Below are positions 53,567 to 64,000 of a stretch of 64,000 bases of DNA, piece by piece. Under the pieces are notes generated by a model. The model was not told the DNA's origin, did no database searches, and saw only the letters and a program-made list of their open reading frames with translations. The stretch lies in assembly GCF_019399895.1 (NCBI RefSeq), contig NW_027228790.1:346001-410000 (forward strand). The letters are read 5' to 3'. The position numbers were made by a program, and so were the translations under genes. Source of the DNA: Cardiocondyla obscurior. Its lineage: Eukaryota > Arthropoda > Insecta > Hymenoptera > Formicidae. The stretch's first letter is position 1; the number at the start of each line of letters is the position of its first letter.

Positions 53567-56500
53567 TATAATAGTGTAAATACATTGTAAGTAGACCTTA
53601 AAGCTGAGTGTTCATTTTTAAGCCGAATTCACTATCCACACGTCACGCTAATACCTACAGGCTCCATGAACTTATGGCATATCGTCATCGCTGTAGCAAT
53701 CTCTCTTGTCAAGTTCCTTGTAGCTGTGGCATTAGCTTTTTATAATATTTCTTGCACCGCTCATTGATTTCACATGTATCGCTCCTAAGTCAGCAACTAA
53801 CGAATCCGTGCAGATACAATGAGAGGTTAACGTTGAAAATGGCACTATAAAAAACTGCACTGATTTCCAAAATAAAAAACAAATATTTAAAAAAGTATTA
53901 CAACGGAGTAGAATTTGGTATATGATAGGCAGCAGTTAGCGAATTTTGCACAATCTTGTACAATGTTTGGTGTGCTTGTTGGCAATTTAATTTTTAGTAT
54001 AATGGCTGATAGAATTGGCCGAAAGAAACCATTGTTGATTGCCATTATGTTACAATCGGTAATGGGATTTGTAAGTCTATTTGTTCCGTAGTACAAATTG
54101 TTTTTGGTACTTAAGTTTCTTTGTGCCGTATCCACTGGCGAAATTATATTCTTCAGCTTTGTTTTACTTATCGAAATTATTAGAATCGAATGGCGCTCGT
54201 ATATGTCGGTTTTTTTCTACGTGTCGTTTTTAATCAGACATTTAATGAATCCTCTAATATCCTATTTGACACTCACGTAATCTAGATTTCAAATGGCTAT
54301 TTCAATACCATCGATTTTCTTATTAGTGTACACTGACCATCAAAAATGGCGTTCGTGGTGTTGCGACGGCGGCCGGCGTACAACTTTGGCGAGTGGTCAA
54401 TTTTATACGAAAAAATAAAAATTTAACAAAAATTATTTAACAAAAAAAAAATTTTTATTAATGGGAATTAACACGCAAAAGTTGTACTTATTTACCGACC
54501 AGTATTAAAATTATTAGTTATGGTATTAGGCGCTTTGTTACGAAAGCAGCACAAACAATGTTTATGAAATTAAATTGTTGTTTTTCTTAATAATCGAGTG
54601 CTTCGTTGTACGACCATATTGAGAAACATTTAAGGGGGTATTCTAGTGTAGCACTTTAAAAAACTTTTATTTATTTATGTATATAACACTTTTACCTTTT
54701 GTTTAATCGTCTAAAAGTTTAGTAATAAGTCGACTAGAATCGTATCGTCGTTAACGATACGTCCGTAGTCTTCGTTTTATTTTCTTATTTCGTCTGTCGC
54801 CGCATACCGTTCGTTGTTTACCTCGACAGGTGAGATCCGTTAACGTTGGATTAATCCGGTTTTCACCGGTTATTTCGCTACCTGTTTTGTTTTTCATCCT
54901 CACTGTTCCGATGATCGAGGGATTATTTCGGCCGAAACGCGACCTGTTTTCGCGCGAACCGCTCACTTGTAATTCCGCTGTTATCACGTTCTCACCGTCG
55001 GAATACAGTCTCGCTCGGCTGCGATCATTTCGATCCTTCGCGATCAGTAGATCCTCCGCGATCAGTAGATCTTCCGCGATCACCATTTTAACGAGGCTCG
55101 GTTCTCTTTTCATCGAATTGTGCACCGACAAAAGTGCAGAGCAAGGTACGCGATCGCGTCATTCTCCGGCACGCGTGCAAGATCTCCGACGCTCGCGTGC
55201 AAGATTTCCGACGATCGGGCGGGCAACCTTCCGCTCAAGAAGATCTCCGCCGGGAACGCCGGGCTCAGGAAGATTTCCGTTCGTCTCCAACCTTGTTCTC
55301 GCGCTTAACGATCTGGAACTTGTATTTTTGTATTTCTTTCTCTCTTTTTTGGGGGTTTTTTTGTAAATATATTTTGTTTAATTGTCGCTGTTGCTTCCCA
55401 CAATTATTACGACGTCTGTTTTTCTTTGTGGTTGTCGCCGTTACGCGAAGCACCGCGTCGAGCTCAGTGCTGAGCTGTCTTCACCAGCAAACAAAAACCG
55501 GTGCGCTTTTTTCTTAATCGCGCACACCTTTATTTAATCATTTATACCCCGTCAATATAGTTCAAATACCTGCCATATTTTTGAAACTTTCTTAGTGAAT
55601 ATTTTTTTAACGGAGTGGGGCCGACCTCTAAAAAGTGGTCAAGGTCACTCAGGGAGGTGACCTTCACAACATATCTCAAGGTCATCAAAATCGAAGAGGA
55701 CTACCCTTTTATGCATAATTACCATTTTTTACAACTATTACATATTAAATATATATTATATATATTTAAGTAATAATTTTTATAAATTTGTAGGAATTTG
55801 GACGAAGTCGACGTAGTCGTGTTTATAGCTACAGCATTTACTTCAAAGAAATGCTAAATTTAAATTTCGAATCACGTAATTAATGCATAAAAAATATACA
55901 AATAATAAATATAACGATTTAGCACTTTAAAAAACTTTTATTTATTTATGTATATAACACTTTTACCTTTATTTAATCATTTATACCCCGTCAATATAGT
56001 TCAAATACCTGCCATATTTTTGAAACTTTCTTAGTGAATATTTTTTTAACGGAGTGGGGCCGACCTCTAAAAAGTGGTCAAGGTCACTCAGGGAGGTGAC
56101 CTTCACAACATATCTCAAGGTCATCAAAATCGAAGAGGACTACCCTTTTATGCATAATTACCGATAAGTAATTTGTTAAGCGAAAAGAAGCTGTTGACAT
56201 TCGTTAAACAGATATTTCAAAGTTCGGAGTCGCGAAATTCGATCTGTCGAGCAAAGGACATGTGGGGATTCAGGCCGAGCACTCACCTTGCTTCGGGAAT
56301 CGATCCTTCGTCGAGTGTAGAGCCCGTTTGCGAAGGATTAGGGATCAAGAAGGTAAACCTCAGCAAGCCTTTTCTCGTGGCAAAATGATGTGATCAGCAC
56401 GTTGCAGGCACGACTCGACTTGGTAAGACGGCCAACCGAACGCTGAAGGCTTCCCTACCTAACGGCTGTTGGACGACTGGGTGTGTCTTGGAAACTTCGT

Positions 56501-56792
56501 CGCCTCGTTCTCCTACGTATTACAAGGCTCCAGATGTCGCCACGTTCCGGTACGGAATTTGCGCTTGGCCTGTCATATCGACGCCGTGCAAGTTCGGCGA
56601 CGGCTTTAGCTTCCCCTTAATTGTATCTACTCTTTATATTCTGTTCACACCGTTCTTTTTACTCGCCACGTGCGCTATTCAGTGTATTTCATAAAATATA
56701 TATTAATTGAATTAAATCAAAGCATCGAGCCTATCTTTTTGTAAAAAGCACCAGTGGGTGCGATTTAATTGAATTACAAACATAACTGTATA

Positions 56793-57161
56793 CAGGGTGT
56801 CCCAAACAATGTGTCACTCCCAAAAACTATGAATAGAAAATTGAAATCTAAGACGAAAAGTCAAATGCAATTTTTAAAAATTCTCAATAGTTTTCGAGAA
56901 AAAAATTAAAATATATAAAATGTATAGACGTAAGAGTGACAAGGAAGCTGCGCGTGAGTGAGCGCGACAGACGACGGTGCCATTTCTAGTCATTCGCCTG
57001 TCCCGCTCACTCACGCGCAGCTTCCTTGTCACTCTTACGTCTATACATTTTATATATTTTAATTTTTTTCTCGAAAACTATTGAGAAAAAAATTGCATTT
57101 GACTTTTTGTCTTAGATTTCAATTTTCTACCCACACTTTGTGACACGTTTGGGACACACTG
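56793..57161. mobile_element. Foldback MITE, unit 3 (369 bp)
   Basis: Same insertion site and sequence as the unit 2 copy, with a few small deletions near its right end (TGTGACACGTTTGGGACACACTG). Confidence 0.85.
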
Positions 57162-60100
57162 TATAATAGTGTAAATACATTGTAAGTAGACCTTAAAGCT
57201 GAGTGTTCATTTTTAAGCCGAATTCACTATCCACACGTCACGCTAATACCTACAGGCTCCATGAACTTATGGCATATCGTCATCGCTGTAGCAATCTCTC
57301 TTGTCAAGTTCCTTGTAGCTGTGGCATTAGCTTTTTATAATATTTCTTGCACCGCTCATTGATTTCACATGTATCGCTCCTAAGTCAGCAACTAACGAAT
57401 CCGTGCAGATACAATGAGAGGTTAACGTTGAAAATGGCACTATAAAAAACTGCACTGATTTCCAAAATAAAAACAAATATTTAAAAAGTATTACAACGGA
57501 GTAGAATTTGGTATATGATAGGCAGCAGTTAGCGAATTTTGCACAATCTTGTACAATGTTTGGTGTGCTTGTTGGCAATTTAATTTTTAGTATAATGGCT
57601 GATAGAATTGGCCGAAAGAAACCATTGTTGATTGCCATTATGTTACAATCGGTAATGGGATTTGTAAGTCTATTTGTTCCGTAGTACAAATTGTTTTTGG
57701 TACTTAAGTTTCTTTGTGCCGTATCCACTGGCGAAATTATATTCTTCAGCTTTGTTTTACTTATCGAAATTATTAGAATCGAATGGCGCTCGTATATGTC
57801 GGTTTTTTTCTACGTGTCGTTTTTAATCAGACATTTAATGAATCCTCTAATATCCTATTTGACACTCACGTAATCTAGATTTCAAATGGCTATTTCAATA
57901 CCATCGATTTTCTTATTAGTGTACACTGACCATCAAAAATGGCGTTCGTGGTGTTGCGACGGCGGCCGGCGTACAACTTTGGCGAGTGGTCAATTTTATA
58001 CGAAAAAATAAAAATTTAACAAAAATTATTTAACAAAAAAAAAATTTTATTAATGGGAATTAACACGCAAAAGTTGTACTTATTTACCGACCAGTATTAA
58101 AATTATTAGTTATGGTATTAGGCGCTTTGTTACGAAAGCAGCACAAACAATGTTTATGAAATTAAATTGTTGTTTTTCTTAATAATCGAGTGCTTCGTTG
58201 TACGACCATATTGAGAAACATTTAAGGGGGTATTCTAGTGTAGCACTTTAAAAAACTTTTATTTATTTATGTATATAACACTTTTACCTTTTGTTTAATC
58301 GTCTAAAAGTTTAGTAATAAGTCGACTAGAATCGTATCGTCGTTAACGATACGTCCGTAGTCTTCGTTTTATTTTCTTATTTCGTCTGTCGCCGCATACC
58401 GTTCGTTGTTTACCTCGACAGGTGAGATCCGTTAACGTTGGATTAATCCGGTTTTCACCGGTTATTTCGCTACCTGTTTTGTTTTTCATCCTCACTGTTC
58501 CGATGATCGAGGGATTATTTCGGCCGAAACGCGACCTGTTTTCGCGCGAACCGCTCACTTGTAATTCCGCTGTTATCACGTTCTCACCGTCGGAATACAG
58601 TCTCGCTCGGCTGCGATCATTTCGATCCTTCGCGATCAGTAGATCCTCCGCGATCAGTAGATCTTCCGCGATCACCATTTTAACGAGGCTCGGTTCTCTT
58701 TTCATCGAATTGTGCACCGACAAAAGTGCAGAGCAAGGTACGCGATCGCGTCATTCTCCGGCACGCGTGCAAGATCTCCGACGCTCGCGTGCAAGATTTC
58801 CGACGATCGGGCGGGCAACCTTCCGCTCAAGAAGATCTCCGCCGGGAACGCCGGGCTCAGGAAGATTTCCGTTCGTCTCCAACCTTGTTCTCGCGCTTAA
58901 CGATCTGGAACTTGTATTTTTTTGTATTTCTTTCTCTCTTTTTTTGGGGGGTTTTTTTTTGTAAATATATTTTGTTTAATTGTCGCTGTTGCTTCCCACA
59001 ATTATTACGACGTCTGTTTTTCTTTGTGGTTGTCGCCGTTACGCGAAGCACCGCGTCGAGCTCAGTGCTGAGCTGTCTTCACCAGCAAACAAAAAACCGG
59101 TGCGCTTTTTTCTTAATCGCGCACACCTTTATTTAATCATTTATACCCCCGTCAATATAGTTCAAATACCTGCCATATTTTTGAAACTTTCTTAGTGAAT
59201 ATTTTTTTAACGGAGTGGGGCCGACCTCTAAAAAGTGGTCAAGGTCACTCAGGGAGGTGACCTTCACAACATATCTCAAGGTCATCAAAATCGAAGAGGA
59301 CTACCCTTTTATGCATAATTACCATTTTTTACAACTATTACATATTAAATATATATTATATATATTTAAGTAATAATTTTTATAAATTTGTAGGAATTTG
59401 GACGAAGTCGACGTAGTCGTGTTTATAGCTACAGCATTTACTTCAAAGAAATGCTAAATTTAAATTTCGAATCACGTAATTAATGCATAAAAAATATACA
59501 AATAATAAATATAACGATTTAGCACTTTAAAAAACTTTTATTTATTTATGTATATAACACTTTTACCTTTATTTAATCATTTATACCCCGTCAATATAGT
59601 TCAAATACCTGCCATATTTTTGAAACTTTCTTAGTGAATATTTTTTTAACGGGGAGGGGCCGACCTCTAAAAGTGGTCAAGGTCACTCAGGAGGTGACCT
59701 TCACAACATATCTCAAGGTCATCAAAATCGAAGAGGACTACCCTTTTATGCATAATTACCGATAAGTAATTTGTTAAGCGAAAAGAAGCTGTTGACATTC
59801 GTTAAACAGATATTTCAAAGTTCGGAGTCGCGAAATTCGATCTGTCGAGCAAAGGACATGTGGGGATTCAGGCCGAGCACTCACCTTGCTTCGGGAATCG
59901 ATCCTTCGTCGAGTGTAGAGCCCGTTTGCGAAGGATTAGGGATCAAGAAGGTAAACCTCAGCAAGCCTTTTCTCGTGGCAAAATGATGTGATCAGCACGT
60001 TGCAGGCACGACTCGACTTGGTAAGACGGCCAACCGAACGCTGAAGGCTTCCCTACCTAACGGCTGTTGGACGACTGGGTGTGTCTTGGAAACTTCGTCG

Positions 60101-60390
60101 CCTCGTTCTCCTACGTATTACAAGGCTCCAGATGTCGCCACGTTCCGGTACGGAATTTGCGCTTGGCCTGTCATATCGACGCCGTGCAAGTTCGGCGACG
60201 GCTTTAGCTTCCCCTTAATTGTATCTACTCTTTATATTCTGTTCACACCGTTCTTTTTACTCGCCACGTGCGCTATTCAGTGTATTTCATAAAATATATA
60301 TTAATTGAATTAAATCAAAGCATCGAGCCTATCTTTTTGTAAAAAGCACCAGTGGGTGCGATTTAATTGAATTACAAACATAACTGTATA

Positions 60391-60773
60391 CAGGGTGTCC
60401 CAAACAATGTGTCACTCCCAAAAACTATGAATAGAAAATTGAAATCTAAGACGAAAAGTCAAATGCAATTTTTAAAAATTCTCAATAGTTTTCGAGAAAA
60501 AAATTAAAATATATAAAATGTATAGACGTAAGAGTGACAAGGAAGCTGCGCGTGAGTGAGCGCGACAGACGACGGTGCCATTTCTAGTCATTCGCCTGTC
60601 CCGCTCACTCACGCGCAGCTTCCTTGTCACTCTTACGTCTATACATTTTATATATTTTAATTTTTTTCTCGAAAACTATTGAGAATTTTTAAAAATTGCA
60701 TTTGACTTTTTGTCTTAGATTTCAATTTTCTACCCACACTTTTTGGGAGTGACACATTGTTTGGGACACACTG
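60391..60773. mobile_element. Foldback MITE, unit 4 (383 bp)
   Basis: Same insertion site. The longest and most symmetrical copy: arms of about 170 bases around a loop of roughly 30 bases near 60580. A fifth copy begins at 63999 at the window end. Confidence 0.85.
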
Positions 60774-63700
60774 TATAATAGTGTAAATACATTGTAAGTA
60801 GACCTTAAAGCTGAGTGTTCATTTTTAAGCCGAATTCACTATCCACACGTCACGCTAATACCTACAGGCTCCATGAACTTATGGCATATCGTCATCGCTG
60901 TAGCAATCTCTCTTGTCAAGTTCCTTGTAGCTGTGGCATTAGCTTTTTATAATATTTCTTGCACCGCTCATTGATTTCACATGTATCGCTCCTAAGTCAG
61001 CAACTAACGAATCCGTGCAGATACAATGAGAGGTTAACGTTGAAAATGGCACTATAAAAAACTGCACTGATTTCCAAAATAAAAACAAATATTTAAAAAG
61101 TATTACAACGGAGTAGAATTTGGTATATGATAGGCAGCAGTTAGCGAATTTTGCACAATCTTGTACAATGTTTGGTGTGCTTGTTGGCAATTTAATTTTT
61201 AGTATAATGGCTGATAGAATTGGCCGAAAGAAACCATTGTTGATTGCCATTATGTTACAATCGGTAATGGGATTTGTAAGTCTATTTGTTCCGTAGTACA
61301 AATTGTTTTTGGTACTTAAGTTTCTTTGTGCCGTATCCACTGGCGAAATTATATTCTTCAGCTTTGTTTTACTTATCGAAATTATTAGAATCGAATGGCG
61401 CTCGTATATGTCGGTTTTTTTCTACGTGTCGTTTTTAATCAGACATTTAATGAATCCTCTAATATCCTATTTGACACTCACGTAATCTAGATTTCAAATG
61501 GCTATTTCAATACCATCGATTTTCTTATTAGTGTACACTGACCATCAAAAATGGCGTTCGTGGTGTTGCGACGGCGGCCGGCGTACAACTTTGGCGAGTG
61601 GTCAATTTTATACGAAAAAATAAAAATTTAACAAAAATTATTTAACAAAAAAAAAATTTTATTAATGGGAATTAACACGCAAAAGTTGTACTTATTTACC
61701 GACCAGTATTAAAATTATTAGTTATGGTATTAGGCGCTTTGTTACGAAAGCAGCACAAACAATGTTTATGAAATTAAATTGTTGTTTTTCTTAATAATCG
61801 AGTGCTTCGTTGTACGACCATATTGAGAAACATTTAAGGGGGTATTCTAGTGTAGCACTTTAAAAAACTTTTATTTATTTATGTATATAACACTTTTACC
61901 TTTTGTTTAATCGTCTAAAAGTTTAGTAATAAGTCGACTAGAATCGTATCGTCGTTAACGATACGTCCGTAGTCTTCGTTTTATTTTCTTATTTCGTCTG
62001 TCGCCGCATACCGTTCGTTGTTTACCTCGACAGGTGAGATCCGTTAACGTTGGATTAATCCGGTTTTCACCGGTTATTTCGCTACCTGTTTTGTTTTTCA
62101 TCCTCACTGTTCCGATGATCGAGGGATTATTTCGGCCGAAACGCGACCTGTTTTCGCGCGAACCGCTCACTTGTAATTCCGCTGTTATCACGTTCTCACC
62201 GTCGGAATACAGTCTCGCTCGGCTGCGATCATTTCGATCCTTCGCGATCAGTAGATCCTCCGCGATCAGTAGATCTTCCGCGATCACCATTTTAACGAGG
62301 CTCGGTTCTCTTTTCATCGAATTGTGCACCGACAAAAGTGCAGAGCAAGGTACGCGATCGCGTCATTCTCCGGCACGCGTGCAAGATCTCCGACGCTCGC
62401 GTGCAAGATTTCCGACGATCGGGCGGGCAACCTTCCGCTCAAGAAGATCTCCGCCGGGAACGCCGGGCTCAGGAAGATTTCCGTTCGTCTCCAACCTTGT
62501 TCTCGCGCTTAACGATCTGGAACTTGTATTTTTTGTATTTCTTTCTCTCTTTTTTGGGGTTTTTTTGTAAATATATTTTGTTTAATTGTCGCTGTTGCTT
62601 CCCACAATTATTACGACGTCTGTTTTTCTTTGTGGTTGTCGCCGTTACGCGAAGCACCGCGTCGAGCTCAGTGCTGAGCTGTCTTCACCAGCAAACAAAA
62701 AACCGGTGCGCTTTTTTCTTAATCGCGCACACCTTTATTTAATCATTTATACCCCCGTCAATATAGTTCAAATACCTGCCATATTTTTGAAACTTTCTTA
62801 GTGAATATTTTTTTAACGGAGTGGGGCCGACCTCTAAAAAGTGGTCAAGGTCACTCAGGGAGGTGACCTTCACAACATATCTCAAGGTCATCAAAATCGA
62901 AGAGGACTACCCTTTTATGCATAATTACCATTTTTTACAACTATTACATATTAAATATATATTATATATATTTAAGTAATAATTTTTATAAATTTGTAGG
63001 AATTTGGACGAAGTCGACGTAGTCGTGTTTATAGCTACAGCATTTACTTCAAAGAAATGCTAAATTTAAATTTCGAATCACGTAATTAATGCATAAAAAA
63101 TATACAAATAATAAATATAACGATTTAGCACTTTAAAAAACTTTTATTTATTTATGTATATAACACTTTTACCTTTATTTAATCATTTATACCCCGTCAA
63201 TATAGTTCAAATACCTGCCATATTTTTGAAACTTTCTTAGTGAATATTTTTTTAACGGGGAGGGGCCGACCTCTAAAAAGTGGTCAAGGTCACTCAGGGA
63301 GGTGACCTTCACAACATATCTCAAGGTCATCAAAATCGAAGAGGACTACCCTTTTATGCATAATTACCGATAAGTAATTTGTTAAGCGAAAAGAAGCTGT
63401 TGACATTCGTTAAACAGATATTTCAAAGTTCGGAGTCGCGAAATTCGATCTGTCGAGCAAAGGACATGTGGGGATTCAGGCCGAGCACTCACCTTGCTTC
63501 GGGAATCGATCCTTCGTCGAGTGTAGAGCCCGTTTGCGAAGGATTAGGGATCAAGAAGGTAAACCTCAGCAAGCCTTTTCTCGTGGCAAAATGATGTGAT
63601 CAGCACGTTGCAGGCACGACTCGACTTGGTAAGACGGCCAACCGAACGCTGAAGGCTTCCCTACCTAACGGCTGTTGGACGACTGGGTGTGTCTTGGAAA

Positions 63701-64000
63701 CTTCGTCGCCTCGTTCTCCTACGTATTACAAGGCTCCAGATGTCGCCACGTTCCGGTACGGAATTTGCGCTTGGCCTGTCATATCGACGCCGTGCAAGTT
63801 CGGCGACGGCTTTAGCTTCCCCTTAATTGTATCTACTCTTTATATTCTGTTCACACCGTTCTTTTTACTCGCCACGTGCGCTATTCAGTGTATTTCATAA
63901 AATATATATTAATTGAATTAAATCAAAGCATCGAGCCTATCTTTTTGTAAAAAGCACCAGTGGGTGCGATTTAATTGAATTACAAACATAACTGTATACA

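Larger units (their letters stand above)
49897..64000 (+). repeat. Tandem array of 3.2-3.6-kb units (4 units plus start of a fifth)
   Basis: Units 49897-53127 (3231), 53128-56731 (3604), 56732-60329 (3598), 60330-63937 (3608) and 63938-64000 (start). Each starts in the last 150 bases of the Gypsy LTR (TATCTTTTTGTAAAAAGC), followed by the transporter pseudogene, MULE-type terminal repeat, repeat B, two copies of a 200-bp AGGTCA-rich segment and an unrecognised 0.57-kb segment. The junction word GAGCC|TATC has a 3-base overlap with the LTR (GCCTATC). Units 2-4 differ from unit 1 by a MITE. Units are nearly identical apart from homopolymer lengths. Confidence 0.92.

Noticed and set aside
49897..64000. 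CRISPR-like or ribosomal repeat array
   Set aside because: Units are 3.2-3.6 kb composites of transposon and pseudogene pieces, without short direct repeats with spacers or rRNA sequence.
1..64000. tRNA, rRNA and snRNA genes
   Set aside because: No cloverleaf with A and B boxes or rRNA signature was noticed by eye; the tRNA-like words are retroelement primer sites. A tRNAscan or Infernal run would be decisive.

Overview
The window is insect genomic DNA, most likely hymenopteran and possibly an ant. That guess rests on the mix of elements (an env-carrying Gypsy/errantivirus, BEL/Pao, Mutator-like, a mariner-type element with an N-terminal HTH) plus spliced exons of an insect-like IP3 receptor. 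Only two stretches look like host genes: five exons of the inositol 1,4,5-trisphosphate receptor (4960-6673) and one exon of a PLP-dependent aminotransferase, present twice (29991-30254 and 36418-36678). Almost everything else is transposable elements, many nested, inverted or multiplied.

Layout. 1-4370: 3' half of an errantivirus-like provirus (integrase, full-length env, 3' LTR). 4371-6790: Itpr exons and introns. 6790-15169: one Ty3/Gypsy element whose 5' part (5' LTR, gag, most of pol) was inverted together with 3 kb of flank. Its two 292-bp LTRs now face each other, but the CTAT target-site duplication is still readable. 15170-17007: Helitron-like helicase fragment split by two solo LTRs. 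17400-20639: mariner-type fragment and a 2.8-kb Mutator-like element. 20623-51040: a very large inverted repeat, with arms of 12.2 kb and 17.1 kb around a 1.1-kb spacer at 32782-33905. The arms carry an organic-cation-transporter (SLC22/OCT-type) pseudogene, a BEL/Pao element, the aminotransferase exon, an errantivirus remnant, a foldback MITE and part of a GC-rich LTR-like repeat. The arm-length difference is explained by one Gypsy insertion that is a solo LTR in the left arm and a complete two-LTR provirus in the right arm, with the same GGCTC target duplication. 49897-64000: a tandem array of 3.2-3.6-kb units grown from the outer end of the right arm and running off the window.

Order of events inferred from shared and private marks: transporter pseudogene; Gypsy insertion (GGCTC duplication); large inverted duplication; LTR-LTR recombination in the left arm; a private stop codon in the right-arm transporter copy; first tandem duplication, with its junction inside the LTR; TA-flanked MITE insertion into one unit; amplification of the MITE-bearing unit. 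No complete active mobile element is visible. The best-preserved coding regions are the errantivirus env and integrase at 1-3854.

Caution: the right arm from about 39470 to 46600 differs from the left arm mainly by frequent 1-4 base indels, which looks like unpolished long-read sequence. Frameshifts there, and single homopolymer frameshifts elsewhere (including Itpr exon 4), may be assembly errors rather than biology.
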